A stretch of DNA of 64,000 nucleotides from Sunxiuqinia indica (GTDB lineage: Bacteria; Bacteroidota; Bacteroidia; Bacteroidales; Prolixibacteraceae), in assembly GCF_009847015.1 (NCBI RefSeq), contig NZ_WVEM01000011.1, positions 62,001 to 126,000 on the forward strand. Direction: 5' to 3'. Of this stretch, positions 36,292 to 45,929 are shown in pieces. The position numbers and the translations under genes were made by a program. Position 1 is the stretch's first letter, and every line of letters begins with the position of its first letter. The notes beneath the pieces were generated by a model, which was not told the origin of the DNA, searched no databases, and was given only the letters and a program-made list of their open reading frames with translations.

Positions 36292-36692
36292 ATTGCATTT
36301 GGGCCATTAGCTATAATGGGAATACCTAGTTCCTTTTCAACATACTGAAAATAGTAAAACAACTTGTGGTTAATTTCAAGCCCATAATCGGTTTGAGCAT
36401 CGTAATTGATTTGTCCTTCCAATAACTGAGAGTTACGTTTCCAGATCGACTGATGATTCCAGGCATTTACATATTGCTGGTTCCAATTTTCGTAGTAGTC
36501 CTGCGAATGATACCACGATGGTTTGCTGTTTGTGACATACCAGGTTTCGAAACCAGAATCCAACACAATTAGTTCATAAGTAACGGTATCTTCTTCAGTC
36601 GTTTCCTGTGTTACTTCTTTTTGCTGGATGGGTTTTTGTGTACCACACGCAAATGCAATTATCAAAATAAAGAGTATAAGAATGTTTTTCAT
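36288..36692 (-). CDS. Small DUF6146 lipoprotein
   Basis: A 134-residue lipoprotein. The N-terminus MKNILILFILIIAFACG ends in a lipobox-like cysteine at residue 16. The rest has the aromatic-rich pattern YELIVLDSGFETWY, YYENWNQQYVNAWN and INYDAQTDYGLEINHKLFYY, which I recognise as DUF6146, found mainly in Bacteroidota. No function is known. Confidence 0.8.
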   Translation of the reverse strand: MKNILILFILIIAFACGTQKPIQQKEVTQETTEEDTVTYELIVLDSGFETWYVTNSKPSWYHSQDYYENWNQQYVNAWNHQSIWKRNSQLLEGQINYDAQTDYGLEINHKLFYYFQYVEKELGIPIIANGPNAI

Positions 36693-36786
36693 GACTTCTG
36701 TTTTTAATCTATACGAATAAGGTAAGTAGTTTGTTTATCAAATTAAAATTGCTGAAATTTAGTTGATCGATTTAAACACTTACTGA

Positions 36787-38253
36787 ATGTTGGAATTTCT
36801 TAAGGAAATTTGGCACTACACGCCCGGAACTATTACTATTTTATATTTCGTTACAGTAGTTTTTATTGCCGTATTAATTGTGCTCGAAAACCGGAATCCG
36901 ATTAAAACGATTAGTTGGGTTTTGGTGTTAATAACGCTTCCCGTTTTAGGAATCATCATTTATCTGTTTTTTGGTCAGGAGTACCGTAAAAAGAAAATGT
37001 TCTCGAAAAAAGGACTCTACTATCTGGAGAAATTACGGAAACAAACTCAGAATCAATTGAGGCGACTTCCTCAAAATGAACACCTCTTTGAAGAAAAAAC
37101 GTTATCCAAGAAGCATTTAATAAATTTAATGCTGGCTAATTCCAATGCTTTGTTAACCGACAATAACCAAGTAACTATACTTAAGGATGGTCAGGAGACT
37201 TTTCCGGCAATTTTTCAAGCTATTCAAAATGCAAAACATCATATTCATCTCGAATATTATATTATTGAGAATGACAAGCTGGGAAATCAGTTAAAAGATT
37301 TACTAGTCCAAAAAGCCGGACAAGGAATTGAAATCCGGTTTATATATGATGATGTTGGCAGTTGGCAATTACCAAAGAAATATATCCGAGAGTTATCAGA
37401 AGCGGGGGTTAAAATAGATTGTTTTATGCGGGTTCGTTTCCCCATGTTGACTTCGCGGGTAAACTACCGCAACCATCGGAAAATAGTTGTAATTGATGGT
37501 GAAATTGGCTTTACCGGCGGCTTAAATATCGCTGATCGGTATATGAATGGAACAAAGTTGTTAGGGAAATGGCGCGACACTCATTTGATGGTTCGGGGAA
37601 GTGCAGCCACTTCGCTTCAGATCGTATTTATGGCCGATTGGTATTTTGTTTCAAAAGAAATACTGAAAGGCGAAGCCTATTTTCGGGAGCTACCCCAAGG
37701 CGAAGGAAAATTAATGCAGGTGGTCTCCAGTGGACCCGACTCGGACTGGGAAAGCATTGGACAGGCTTACTTCTCGGCCATTGCTTCGGCAAAAGAACGG
37801 GTGTTTATTGCCACGCCATATCTGATCCCGACTCCGGATATCATTTATGGCATGAAAACTGTCGCACTCGGAGGAGTTGATATTCGTGTACTGCTACCCG
37901 AGAAATGCGATGCTTTTTTTCCAAAATGGGGAACTGATTCATACATCGAAGAGCTACTTGAGGCAGGCGTAAAAATCTACCATTATAAACCCGGATTTAC
38001 ACATAGTAAGGTAATTGTTGCCGATGGTATATTTTCATCGGTTGGGACTGCGAATCTGGATTTTCGGAGTTTAGAAACTAATTTTGAGGTGAATGCTCTG
38101 GTTTATGATGAAGAAACTGCCAGTTCTTTGGAAAACTACTTCTACCAGGATTTTAATAGCAGCGAACAGCTGATTCTAAGCCAATGGCAGCAACGCGATA
38201 AGTGGCGCAAGGCAATGGAGTCTTTTGCTCGAATTTTAAGTCCAATGCTTTAA
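36787..38253 (+). CDS. cls: Cardiolipin synthase
   Basis: A 488-residue phospholipase-D-type enzyme that joins phosphatidyl groups to make cardiolipin. Two N-terminal membrane helices (about 14-33 and 38-58) precede two HKD motifs: NHRKIVVIDGEIGFTGGLN (about 224-242) and THSKVIVADGIFSSVGTANL (about 401-420). This is the length and layout of bacterial Cls. It converges on a small regulator gene. Confidence 0.94.
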   Translation: MLEFLKEIWHYTPGTITILYFVTVVFIAVLIVLENRNPIKTISWVLVLITLPVLGIIIYLFFGQEYRKKKMFSKKGLYYLEKLRKQTQNQLRRLPQNEHLFEEKTLSKKHLINLMLANSNALLTDNNQVTILKDGQETFPAIFQAIQNAKHHIHLEYYIIENDKLGNQLKDLLVQKAGQGIEIRFIYDDVGSWQLPKKYIRELSEAGVKIDCFMRVRFPMLTSRVNYRNHRKIVVIDGEIGFTGGLNIADRYMNGTKLLGKWRDTHLMVRGSAATSLQIVFMADWYFVSKEILKGEAYFRELPQGEGKLMQVVSSGPDSDWESIGQAYFSAIASAKERVFIATPYLIPTPDIIYGMKTVALGGVDIRVLLPEKCDAFFPKWGTDSYIEELLEAGVKIYHYKPGFTHSKVIVADGIFSSVGTANLDFRSLETNFEVNALVYDEETASSLENYFYQDFNSSEQLILSQWQQRDKWRKAMESFARILSPML

Positions 38254-38274
38254 TTGAGAACTACTTTCTCTACG

Positions 38275-38601
38275 TTAGTCGAGCGAATCTACCTTCCTGA
38301 AATAGCTCGAAATCGAGTCAAAATATACTTGGTAAGCTTCAATTCCTTTCAGGGTAATCGTGCAGGTTGTTAACGGGTAGTTGCCTTTAAATAATTTTTT
38401 AATCTCGATATATTCTACTTCATTCAATTTCTTCATTTGGAAGCTGAGGTTTCCCTTTGTCGTATCAATATTGTCGAGCAGATAACTGAATTCAGCATTT
38501 TTAAAATTGATCAGGATTGACATGATTGCTAGCCGAACCGGGGAATGAAGTACTGGGTCAAGTTTTTTATACATAGAATGCTGTTTTGGTATATTTAGCA
38601 T
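38275..38601 (-). CDS. Small winged-helix transcriptional regulator
   Basis: About 108 residues. The core KLDPVLHSPVRLAIMSIL followed by FSYLLDNIDTTKGNLSFQMK is a winged-helix fold of the HTH_34 type seen in small MarR/ArsR-like regulators. There is no ligand-binding domain. The start is uncertain: ATG 38601 is chosen; ATG 38574 is possible, and a TTG at 38670 would add a Lys/Arg-rich stretch unlike the family. The target is unknown; the cls gene lies opposite. Confidence 0.75.
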   Translation of the reverse strand: MLNIPKQHSMYKKLDPVLHSPVRLAIMSILINFKNAEFSYLLDNIDTTKGNLSFQMKKLNEVEYIEIKKLFKGNYPLTTCTITLKGIEAYQVYFDSISSYFRKVDSLD

Positions 38602-38941
38602 AGAGCAAACATTTTGGAATGATCGTAGATTCTTTTGTTTCTTTATCCGTTCATAGTTTTTCCTTTTCAATGGTAATATGGAGCTCTCGATGAAATATAG
38701 TCACGCTTGTTTATGAAATATTGCAGATAAACTTTAGGTTCGTTTCGTTTTACTAGTTTTAAATATAGAATTAGTCTGTTATGCAAACTTAAATTATTAA
38801 TTGTTGAAAATCAACTGTTTTTACAGGTTTTTAATCGATTGATGCTGAAAAAGATATAGGTGGTTCAAAAAAGGATTATCAAATTGAATATTCAATGAAT
38901 AAAATGCGTACAATTGCAAAAAATATTGATTGAATTAAAAC

Positions 38942-40411
38942 ATGCAATCTACTTTAATTCTTTTAGATTCGATCACGCAATGGAAACCATACTACGAAAC
39001 AGAAACCATTACGATTGCTGCGAATTACTTGCAGGATGAACACCTGAGCAAAAATCCGTTGCTCGTCATTAATCTTTGCGAAAACTTACAATACCATACT
39101 GAAGGTTACTACTGTTCGTTGTTGGCTCAGGCTCGTGGACATAAAGTATTACCCGACGTCGATGTATTGAACCGACTCGAAAGCGGAGCAATTTCGCGTT
39201 TGGACGACAGCCTTCAGAAAATCACGTATCGATGGATTCAGTCGCTGCCATCGCAGAAGGAAGAGCTGACGCCCCTGGATATTTACTTTGGTATCTGCAA
39301 TGTGCCTGAAATGAGTAAGGTAGCTCGTTTTGTATTTGAGCAATTGCCTTGCCCTATTTTGCGAGTGCAATTTGCCAACAGACCGAAAAACCAGATTGAG
39401 AACATCCGACCATTAAGCTTAAATGAACTGGCGGATGAACAGCAGGATTTGTTTGCACAGGCGTTGGATAATTTCAGTAAAAAAGTCTGGCGTCAACCCC
39501 GTTCGCATAAGTCAACCCGTTTTGATTTGGCTATTTTGCACGATCCGAACGAGCTGCTTCCTCCGAGCAATAAGGGAGCGTTAAATCGGTTCTTGGCACA
39601 AGCAAAAAAGATGAACATCAATGCAGAGTTGATTACCGAAGAGGATTCCATTCGCCTGCTGGAATTTGATGCTCTGTTTATTCGTCAAACTACGGCTTTA
39701 AACCATGTGACTTATCGTATGGCCCAGCAGGCCCGTCAAGCCGATATGGTTGTCATTGACGACCCGATTTCAATTATTCGGTGCACCAACAAGGTTTATT
39801 TGAAGGAGCTTCTGGAGCGGGAAGGAGTTCCCACGCCAAAGTCAAAATTGATTTTTAAAAACAATCTGCTGTCATTTCATGAGCTCGAAAGCTATTTGGG
39901 GAATCCAATTGTACTGAAGGTTCCAGATGGTTCATTCTCGGTGGGTATGTACAAAGTGACCAACTCCATTGAATACATTGATGCACTGGAGACCTTGTCT
40001 GAAAAGTCGTCTGTTTTTCTGGCTCAGGAATTTATGCCAACACCCTTCGATTGGAGGATTGGATTGCTAAATGGCGAAGTTCTGTATGCTTGTAAGTATT
40101 TCATGGCGCGGGGACACTGGCAAATATACGACCATCAGAATAATGGCAAGACCCGTTCGGGAGCATTTCAAACGGTACCAGTTGGTCAGGTTCCAAGGCA
40201 CGTTATCCGAAATGCGGTAAAGGCCGCTTCTTTAATAGGAAAGGGCTTGTACGGTGTAGATGTGAAGGAGGTTGATGGTCGATCGGTGGTTATTGAGGTG
40301 AACGACAATCCGTCCATCGATCAAGGGGTGGAAGATGTGGTGTTGGGAGATGAATTGTATCGTCTTGTTTTGCGGGAAATTTTAGAGCGCCTGGAACAAA
40401 AACGTCGATAG
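38942..40411 (+). CDS. RimK-like ATP-grasp ligase with RLAN N-terminal domain
   Basis: A 489-residue ATP-dependent carboxylate-amine/thiol ligase. The N-terminal half (about 1-200) matches the RLAN type found only with RimK-like ligases; the C-terminal half (about 290-485) is an ATP-grasp domain with PIVLKVPDGSFSVGMYKV, FLAQEFMPTPFDWRIGLLNG and the metal-binding end VIEVNDNPSIDQGVED. RimK relatives add glutamate or other amino acids to proteins or small molecules. Its stop is immediately followed by a GNAT gene. The substrate is unknown. Confidence 0.88.
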   Translation: MQSTLILLDSITQWKPYYETETITIAANYLQDEHLSKNPLLVINLCENLQYHTEGYYCSLLAQARGHKVLPDVDVLNRLESGAISRLDDSLQKITYRWIQSLPSQKEELTPLDIYFGICNVPEMSKVARFVFEQLPCPILRVQFANRPKNQIENIRPLSLNELADEQQDLFAQALDNFSKKVWRQPRSHKSTRFDLAILHDPNELLPPSNKGALNRFLAQAKKMNINAELITEEDSIRLLEFDALFIRQTTALNHVTYRMAQQARQADMVVIDDPISIIRCTNKVYLKELLEREGVPTPKSKLIFKNNLLSFHELESYLGNPIVLKVPDGSFSVGMYKVTNSIEYIDALETLSEKSSVFLAQEFMPTPFDWRIGLLNGEVLYACKYFMARGHWQIYDHQNNGKTRSGAFQTVPVGQVPRHVIRNAVKAASLIGKGLYGVDVKEVDGRSVVIEVNDNPSIDQGVEDVVLGDELYRLVLREILERLEQKRR

Positions 40412-40882
40412 ATGGCAGGAGTTGTAAATATCAGAGTCGCACAAAGAGCAGATGTCCCCGAGCTGTATCGCTTGGAACAGCTTTGTTTTGAGACCGAACG
40501 TTTTTCACGCCGTCAAATCAGTTATCTGGTATCTCGTTCAAATGGTGAATTTTTAGTGTTAACTGAAAATGGCAATATTGCTGGATTCATGGTTTTGCTG
40601 GTACGCAGAAACTCGGCGGGGGTGCGAATCTATTCGCTGGCCGTTTCACCCGATTACAGAGGGAAACAATATGCAAAACAACTTATATCGAAAGCTGGAC
40701 AGGTAGCTGCGAGTCTGGGGAAGAGTTTTTTACACCTTGAAGTCAGCCATGCTAATTTTTCAGCCATACAATTGTACCGGAAATTGGAGTTTCAAATCAC
40801 CGGGAAGCGCGAACGGTATTATAAAGATGGGAGCGATGCTTGGTTGATGAGATTGGGAGTCAATCCATCAAAACCGAGTTAG
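40412..40882 (+). CDS. GNAT-family N-acetyltransferase
   Basis: A 156-residue acetyltransferase. The acetyl-CoA motif A is SLAVSPDYRGKQYAKQLISK (about 75-94), and motif B includes LEVSHANFSAIQLYRKLEF. Start ATG lies directly after the stop of the RimK-like gene (no gap), so the two are co-translated. RimI-like alignment is possible, but the partnership suggests it acetylates the ligase product or substrate (inference). Confidence 0.88.
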   Translation: MAGVVNIRVAQRADVPELYRLEQLCFETERFSRRQISYLVSRSNGEFLVLTENGNIAGFMVLLVRRNSAGVRIYSLAVSPDYRGKQYAKQLISKAGQVAASLGKSFLHLEVSHANFSAIQLYRKLEFQITGKRERYYKDGSDAWLMRLGVNPSKPS

Positions 40883-40927
40883 TCGACGGATCTTCAAATT
40901 ACTAATTTCAGAATCACTTAAAAATAT

Positions 40928-40935
40928 TAACTTTG
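40928..40935 (+). promoter_or_regulatory. -7 box for purM
   Basis: TAACTTTG, exact TAnnTTTG, ends 25 bp before the purM ATG. No strong -33 element is seen. Confidence 0.45.
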
Positions 40936-40960
40936 TGGCCTGAAAATACAGACTGATTTT

Positions 40961-42127
40961 ATGAGCGATAACAGGTACATGGCACGAGGCGTTTCTGCAT
41001 CGAAAGAAGATGTCCATCAGGCTATTAAAAATATTGACAAGGGACTGTTCCCCAAAGCATTTTGCAAAATTATTCCCGATGTGTTGGGAGGTGATCCGGA
41101 CTGGTGCAACATTATGCACGCTGATGGCGCCGGAACAAAATCCTCATTGGCTTACATGTACTGGAAAGAAACCGGTGATGTTTCAGTCTGGAAAGGTATC
41201 GCGCAGGATGCGTTGATCATGAATATTGACGACCTGCTTTGTGTGGGAGCTACCGACAATATTTTGCTGTCGTCAACTATTGGGCGCAACAAGAATAAAA
41301 TTCCGGGAGAGGTCATTGCAGCCATTATCAATGGAACCGATGAGTTGTGTCAGGAATTACAGAAAATGGGTGTTGGTGTTTTTCCAACAGGTGGCGAAAC
41401 AGCCGACGTGGGTGATTTGGTTCGAACCATTATCGTTGATTCAACGGTTACTTGTCGCATGAGGCGTGCAGACGTTGTCTCTGCTAATAATATCCAGGCT
41501 GGCGATGTGATCGTAGGATTATCTTCTTTTGGACAGGCGACCTACGAAAAGGAATATAATGGAGGCATGGGCAGTAACGGACTGACTTCTGCCCGACACG
41601 ATGTATTTGCCAACTACCTGGCTGAAAAGTACCCCGAGAGTTTTGACTCCGAAGTGCCGGCTGATTTGGTTTATTCAGGAAGCAAAAACTTGACGGAAAC
41701 CATTGAAGGGCTTGGGTTGGATGCCGGTAAACTTGTTTTATCTCCAACTCGCACGTATGCGCCCGTCATCAAAAAAATATTGGATGAGCACCGTGCAGAT
41801 ATTCATGGAATGGTGCATTGCTCGGGTGGGGCACAAACCAAAGTGCTTCATTTTGTTGATGGTGTTCATGTCATCAAGAACAACCTTTTTCCGGTTCCGC
41901 CGTTGTTTAAATTGATTCAGGAAGAATCAAAAACCGACTGGGCTGAGATGTACAAGGTATTTAATATGGGACACCGAATGGAGGTTTATCTGAAACCAGA
42001 ACTGGCTGAATCGATCATCGAAATATCAAAATCATTTAACATCGATGCACAGATTGTTGGAAAGGTTGAAGCTTTTGAAGGAAAGAAACTAACCATCGAA
42101 TCAGAATATGGAACTTTTGAGTATTAG
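40961..42127 (+). CDS. purM: Phosphoribosylformylglycinamidine cyclo-ligase (AIR synthase)
   Basis: A 388-residue purine-pathway enzyme that closes the imidazole ring of AIR using ATP. The PurM-fold motifs are MHADGAGTKSSLAYMYW (47-63), DALIMNIDDLLCVGA and FPTGGETADVGDLV. The length is slightly above that of enterobacterial PurM (about 345), as in the Bacteroidota form. It begins a same-strand run with prfA and pyrF, although each gap is 60-110 bp and holds repeat-like DNA. Confidence 0.92.
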   Translation: MSDNRYMARGVSASKEDVHQAIKNIDKGLFPKAFCKIIPDVLGGDPDWCNIMHADGAGTKSSLAYMYWKETGDVSVWKGIAQDALIMNIDDLLCVGATDNILLSSTIGRNKNKIPGEVIAAIINGTDELCQELQKMGVGVFPTGGETADVGDLVRTIIVDSTVTCRMRRADVVSANNIQAGDVIVGLSSFGQATYEKEYNGGMGSNGLTSARHDVFANYLAEKYPESFDSEVPADLVYSGSKNLTETIEGLGLDAGKLVLSPTRTYAPVIKKILDEHRADIHGMVHCSGGAQTKVLHFVDGVHVIKNNLFPVPPLFKLIQEESKTDWAEMYKVFNMGHRMEVYLKPELAESIIEISKSFNIDAQIVGKVEAFEGKKLTIESEYGTFEY

Positions 42128-42198
42128 CTCCGATAATCTCTCATGGAAATGTCGGGAACCACACAACTAAAATCAAGGTTGAAAAATTCCCGATTTTG

Positions 42199-42231
42199 GA
42201 ATTTGAAACTTGGAATTTAGAATTTGAAACT
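42199..42231. repeat. Short direct repeat before prfA
   Basis: GAATTTGAAACT occurs at 42199-42210 and again at 42220-42231, with a third half-copy between them (GAATTTAG). The unit ends 5 bp before the prfA ATG. The origin is unknown; similar low-complexity words are common in Bacteroidota gaps (from memory). Confidence 0.55.
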
Positions 42232-42236
42232 GAAAT

Positions 42237-43322
42237 ATGGCAGACCATTCAATATTAGAAAAATACGAAGCTATTCAGCACCGGCTGGATGAAGTAGGGC
42301 AGCAAATTACTGATCCGTCGGTGATGGCTGACATGAAGCGCTATGTGAAACTTAGCCAGGAGTACAAACGATTGGAGTCGTTGGTAACAGCGTTCAAAGA
42401 ATATAAAAGTCTGGTTGATAATATTGAATCAGGCAAAGAAATGCTGGCTCAGGAAACGGATGAGGAAATTCGCGAAATGGCCAGAGAAGAAATGGAAGGC
42501 AGCGAAGAGCAACTTCCTGAAAAAGAAAAGGAAATCAAAATGTTACTGGTGCCTGCAGATCCTGAAGATGGCAAAAATGCAATCCTTGAGATTCGTGCCG
42601 GAACAGGTGGAGATGAGGCCAGTATTTTTGCCGGGGATTTGTTCCGTATGTACACCAAATACTGCGAGAAAAAAGGCTGGCGCATGGAAGTTACTACCGT
42701 CAATGAAGGCACTTCGGGTGGTTATAAGGAAATTGTGGCCAATGTTTCAGGCGAAGGTGTTTATGGCGTGCTGAAATACGAATCGGGCGTACACCGGGTG
42801 CAGCGCGTGCCACAAACCGAAACTCAGGGACGTGTACATACATCTGCTGCGTCGGTAGCTGTGCTTCCCGAAGCAGAGGAATTTGATATCGATTTGCGTA
42901 ATGAAGATATCCGTCGCGATGAGTTCTGTTCTTCAGGCCCTGGCGGACAGTCGGTAAATACGACTTATTCAGCCATTCGACTAACACATATTCCAACCGG
43001 AATTGTTGTGCAGTGTCAGGATCAAAAATCGAAACTGAAAAACCTGGATAAAGCGATGGTTGAATTACGGTCGCGGATATACAATATGGAGCACCAGAAG
43101 TATTTGGATGAAATTGCTTCGAAACGAAAAACGATGGTTTCAACCGGCGACCGTTCGGCGAAAATCCGTACATACAACTGGCCACAAGGACGGGTGACTG
43201 ATCACCGAATTAACCTGACGCTATATAATTTGCAAGCCATTATTAATGGTGATATCGATGAGATTATTGAGAAGTTGATGGTGGAAGAAAATTCAGAAAG
43301 ACTGAAAGAAGCAGAAATATAG
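42237..43322 (+). CDS. prfA: Peptide chain release factor 1
   Basis: A 361-residue RF1 that releases peptides at UAA and UAG. The GGQ loop is SSGPGGQSVNTTYSAIRL; the codon-reading PxT tripeptide appears as PQT in RVQRVPQTETQGRVHTSA. Full-length, with no programmed frameshift (the RF2 mark). PrmC, which methylates the GGQ glutamine, is encoded 7 kb upstream. Confidence 0.96.
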   Translation: MADHSILEKYEAIQHRLDEVGQQITDPSVMADMKRYVKLSQEYKRLESLVTAFKEYKSLVDNIESGKEMLAQETDEEIREMAREEMEGSEEQLPEKEKEIKMLLVPADPEDGKNAILEIRAGTGGDEASIFAGDLFRMYTKYCEKKGWRMEVTTVNEGTSGGYKEIVANVSGEGVYGVLKYESGVHRVQRVPQTETQGRVHTSAASVAVLPEAEEFDIDLRNEDIRRDEFCSSGPGGQSVNTTYSAIRLTHIPTGIVVQCQDQKSKLKNLDKAMVELRSRIYNMEHQKYLDEIASKRKTMVSTGDRSAKIRTYNWPQGRVTDHRINLTLYNLQAIINGDIDEIIEKLMVEENSERLKEAEI

Positions 43323-43331
43323 AATGTGTTT

Positions 43332-43363
43332 CGAGTTTCGTGTTGTTTTTCACTCGAAACTCG
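43332..43363. repeat. Inverted repeat between prfA and pyrF
   Basis: Perfect 9-bp arms CGAGTTTCG (43332-43340) and CGAAACTCG (43355-43363), 14-nt loop, in the 62-bp gap. It lacks a T-run on the plus strand, so a repeat or processing site is as likely as a terminator. Confidence 0.5.
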
Positions 43364-43384
43364 TAAGCCGTAACAAAAAACGAG

Positions 43385-44218
43385 ATGAACCGCGAACAAT
43401 TATTTGAACAGATCAAGGAAAAACGAAGCTTTCTATGTGTTGGATTGGATTCTGATATCCTCAAAATCCCTGCTCACCTGAAAGAAACTACCGATCCGAT
43501 ATTTGCTTTCAACAAAGAAATTATTGACGCCACACAAGACTTGTGTGTGGCTTACAAACCAAACCTGGCTTTTTATGAAAGTCTTGGAGTTGCCGGCTGG
43601 GAAAGCCTGGATAAAACGGTGCGTTATATCCGTGAAAAGTATCCGGAGCAGTTTATTATTGCCGATGCGAAGCGTGGCGATATTGGCAATACATCCAATT
43701 TGTATGCGCGTGCTTTTTTCGATCGCATGGATTTTGACGCGGTGACTGTTGCTCCCTACATGGGAGAAGATTCAGTAAAACCATTTATGACCTATCTGGA
43801 TAAATGGGTAATTCTATTGGCGCTGACATCAAATAAAGGAGCATTCGATTTTCAGTTCATCAAAAATGAAGAGAATGGCGAAATGCTGTACGAATCGGTT
43901 CTGAAAACCTCTCAAACATGGGGAACTTCTGACAATATGATGTACGTTGTTGGTGCCACCAAAGCTGAAAAGCTGGAAGAAATTCGTGCGATTATCCCTG
44001 AGCATTTTCTATTAGTTCCCGGAGTTGGAGCACAGGGTGGAAGCCTGGAGGAAGTTGCAAAATACGGCATGAACGACCAGTGCGGATTGTTGGTGAACTC
44101 GTCGCGTGGAATTATTTATGCATCAGTCGATACTGACTTTGCTGAAAAAGCCAGAGAGGCAGCAATGGACGTGCAAGTTGATATGGAAGAACTACTGCTT
44201 GAAGCCGAATTGTTGTAA
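43385..44218 (+). CDS. pyrF: Orotidine 5'-phosphate decarboxylase, long form
   Basis: A 277-residue enzyme that makes UMP from OMP. The catalytic segment is [16 protein letters not shown] (about 95-110), with the Asp-Lys-Asp array, and the later [13 protein letters not shown]-like segment ([11 protein letters not shown]) binds phosphate. At 277 residues it is the longer subfamily found in Bacteroidota and actinobacteria rather than the 230-residue form. It is followed by a clear terminator. Confidence 0.95.
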   Translation: MNREQLFEQIKEKRSFLCVGLDSDILKIPAHLKETTDPIFAFNKEIIDATQDLCVAYKPNLAFYESLGVAGWESLDKTVRYIREKYPEQFIIADAKRGDIGNTSNLYARAFFDRMDFDAVTVAPYMGEDSVKPFMTYLDKWVILLALTSNKGAFDFQFIKNEENGEMLYESVLKTSQTWGTSDNMMYVVGATKAEKLEEIRAIIPEHFLLVPGVGAQGGSLEEVAKYGMNDQCGLLVNSSRGIIYASVDTDFAEKAREAAMDVQVDMEELLLEAELL

Positions 44219-44243
44219 TAACGATTTTTTATCTATTATATTG

Positions 44244-44264
44244 AGCCCGGCTATTTGTCGGGCT
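44244..44264 (+). terminator. Terminator after pyrF
   Basis: Stem AGCCCG / CGGGCT with a 9-nt loop (44250-44258), followed by TCTTGTTTT on the plus strand. Confidence 0.7.
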
Positions 44265-44280
44265 TCTTGTTTTAGCGATG

Positions 44281-45537
44281 TTACGGTGCAACCGCCTGCA
44301 TAATCAATCCACACATCCATGCACCGTAAGTCCCCATGGCGTAGCCTAACACGGCAAGCAGCACTCCAACCGGTGCCAGCGATGGATGAAAAGCGGCAGC
44401 GACAACCGGCGCACTGGCTGCTCCACCAATATTGGCTTTACTTCCTACTGCTAAGAAGAAATAAGGGGCTCGAATGAGTTTTCCAACAATCAGTAACAGA
44501 AGTACATGGATCAACATCCAGATACCTCCAACGGCAAATAACCCAATGTTGTCAAAAATCTTCGTGATGTCCATTTTCATCCCAATGGTTGCGACGAGCA
44601 CATAAATAAAAATGGTTCCGATTTTTGAGGCTCCGGCTCCTTCGTAATTGCGCAGTTTGGTAAATGATAGTCCAATGCCGATTGTTGTCGATAGAATAAT
44701 CAACCAAAAGAACCTGGATGTCAAGCTAAATTTGTTGAGTGACGGAGCATGAATCTCGATGTATGGAACAATTGCATCAGCAACGAAATGTGCGAACCCC
44801 GTTATCCCAAGTCCAATCGCCAGAATAACCATCAGGTCAGTGGTACTTGGTATTCGAGCAGTTTTCAAGCTGAAATCATGCATCTTTTTTTGCAGGTGGT
44901 CAACACTACTGGCATCTGCTTTGAAAAATTTATCGATTTGCTTAGCCTTACCAACGCCGATCAATAAAATAGCCATCCAGACCTCAGCCACTAAAACATC
45001 AACGGTAATCATGATGGAGTAAAGCCGGTCAGAGGGTTCAAATATTTCATACATGGCCGCCTGATTAGCGCCGCCTCCAATCCAGCTTCCGGCAATGGTT
45101 GTCATGCCTCGCCATACTGCATCGGGGCCAGCTCCTCCTATTAAGTCAGGATTAATGGCAGAGGTGATCAAGATCGCCAATGGCCCTCCGATAATTACCC
45201 CAAAAGTTCCGGTCACGAACATAATTAGTGCTTTGCTTCCGAGTTTAAAAACTTCTTTTAAATCGATACTGAGCGTGAGTAGCACCAAACTGGCAGGGAG
45301 CAAATAGCGCGAGGCCACAAAATAAAGCTGCGAGTTTTCGCCATCAACAATGCCAAAAGTAGTTAGCAGGCTGGGCAAAAAGTAGCACAAAAGCAGCATT
45401 GGTATTACACTATAAAACCTCTTGAAAAATGGGTTCGATGAATTGCTGGTATAGAATATCCCGGCCAATAGTAGGAGTAAAAGACCCAAAGTAACGGCAT
45501 CGTTTTGGATAAGGGCGCTGGCATGTACAATCTGCAT
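44281..45537 (-). CDS. DUF819 membrane transporter-like protein
   Basis: A 418-residue integral membrane protein with about 11-12 hydrophobic helices and conserved DUF819 segments: GGPLAILITSAINPDLIGG, AGSWIGGGANQAAMYEIF and SKANIGGAASAPVVAAAFHP. The family resembles permeases with a two-repeat layout, and its substrate is unknown. It converges on pyrF with a shared 60-bp gap holding the pyrF terminator. Confidence 0.87.
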   Translation of the reverse strand: MQIVHASALIQNDAVTLGLLLLLLAGIFYTSNSSNPFFKRFYSVIPMLLLCYFLPSLLTTFGIVDGENSQLYFVASRYLLPASLVLLTLSIDLKEVFKLGSKALIMFVTGTFGVIIGGPLAILITSAINPDLIGGAGPDAVWRGMTTIAGSWIGGGANQAAMYEIFEPSDRLYSIMITVDVLVAEVWMAILLIGVGKAKQIDKFFKADASSVDHLQKKMHDFSLKTARIPSTTDLMVILAIGLGITGFAHFVADAIVPYIEIHAPSLNKFSLTSRFFWLIILSTTIGIGLSFTKLRNYEGAGASKIGTIFIYVLVATIGMKMDITKIFDNIGLFAVGGIWMLIHVLLLLIVGKLIRAPYFFLAVGSKANIGGAASAPVVAAAFHPSLAPVGVLLAVLGYAMGTYGAWMCGLIMQAVAP

Positions 45538-45608
45538 AACTATTTATTTTTTTGAGAAATAACTGAAAATTTCAGCTTTCTTGCTCAAGCTTAATTCGTT
45601 CACGATGG

Positions 45609-45616
45609 CAAAAATA
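45609..45616 (-). promoter_or_regulatory. -7 box for the DUF819 gene
   Basis: TATTTTTG on the minus strand, exact TAnnTTTG, ends 71 bp before the start codon. Confidence 0.4.
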
Positions 45617-45929
45617 ACCATATTATTATGGAATAAAACTACAAATATCAGGTTCACTGCTTCATTATCGAGGTCAGATTGTGAGAGCGGATTTAGAAAT
45701 AGAGCTTTTGAAGTGGGCTTTCGGGCTCAGGCATAAGTAAGACAGTGCTCAACAACTATTCAGGCAGATTTGTTGTTCTACAAATAATGTGCATTTAGGA
45801 TTGGATTCATGGACTAGTTGAAATCAGCAAGTTTGTTGTCAAGCTTTTCCCGGAGTCAATGTTCCGGAAAATTATATCGTTGATTGTTGGTTCTTATTTC
45901 CGATCCTTGGTTTGCCTAAAAAATAATCT
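45617..45929. other. Gene-free stretch
   Basis: About 310 bp between the DUF819 promoter and the next gene. It holds no plausible frame and no hairpin or TAnnTTTG match I could see. Confidence 0.5.

Noticed and set aside
42780-42850. RF1 with PQT instead of the usual PAT codon-reading tripeptide
   Set aside because: RF1 is defined by PxT, so this is still RF1; a Gln at the middle position is likely normal for the phylum. No evidence of altered stop-codon use.
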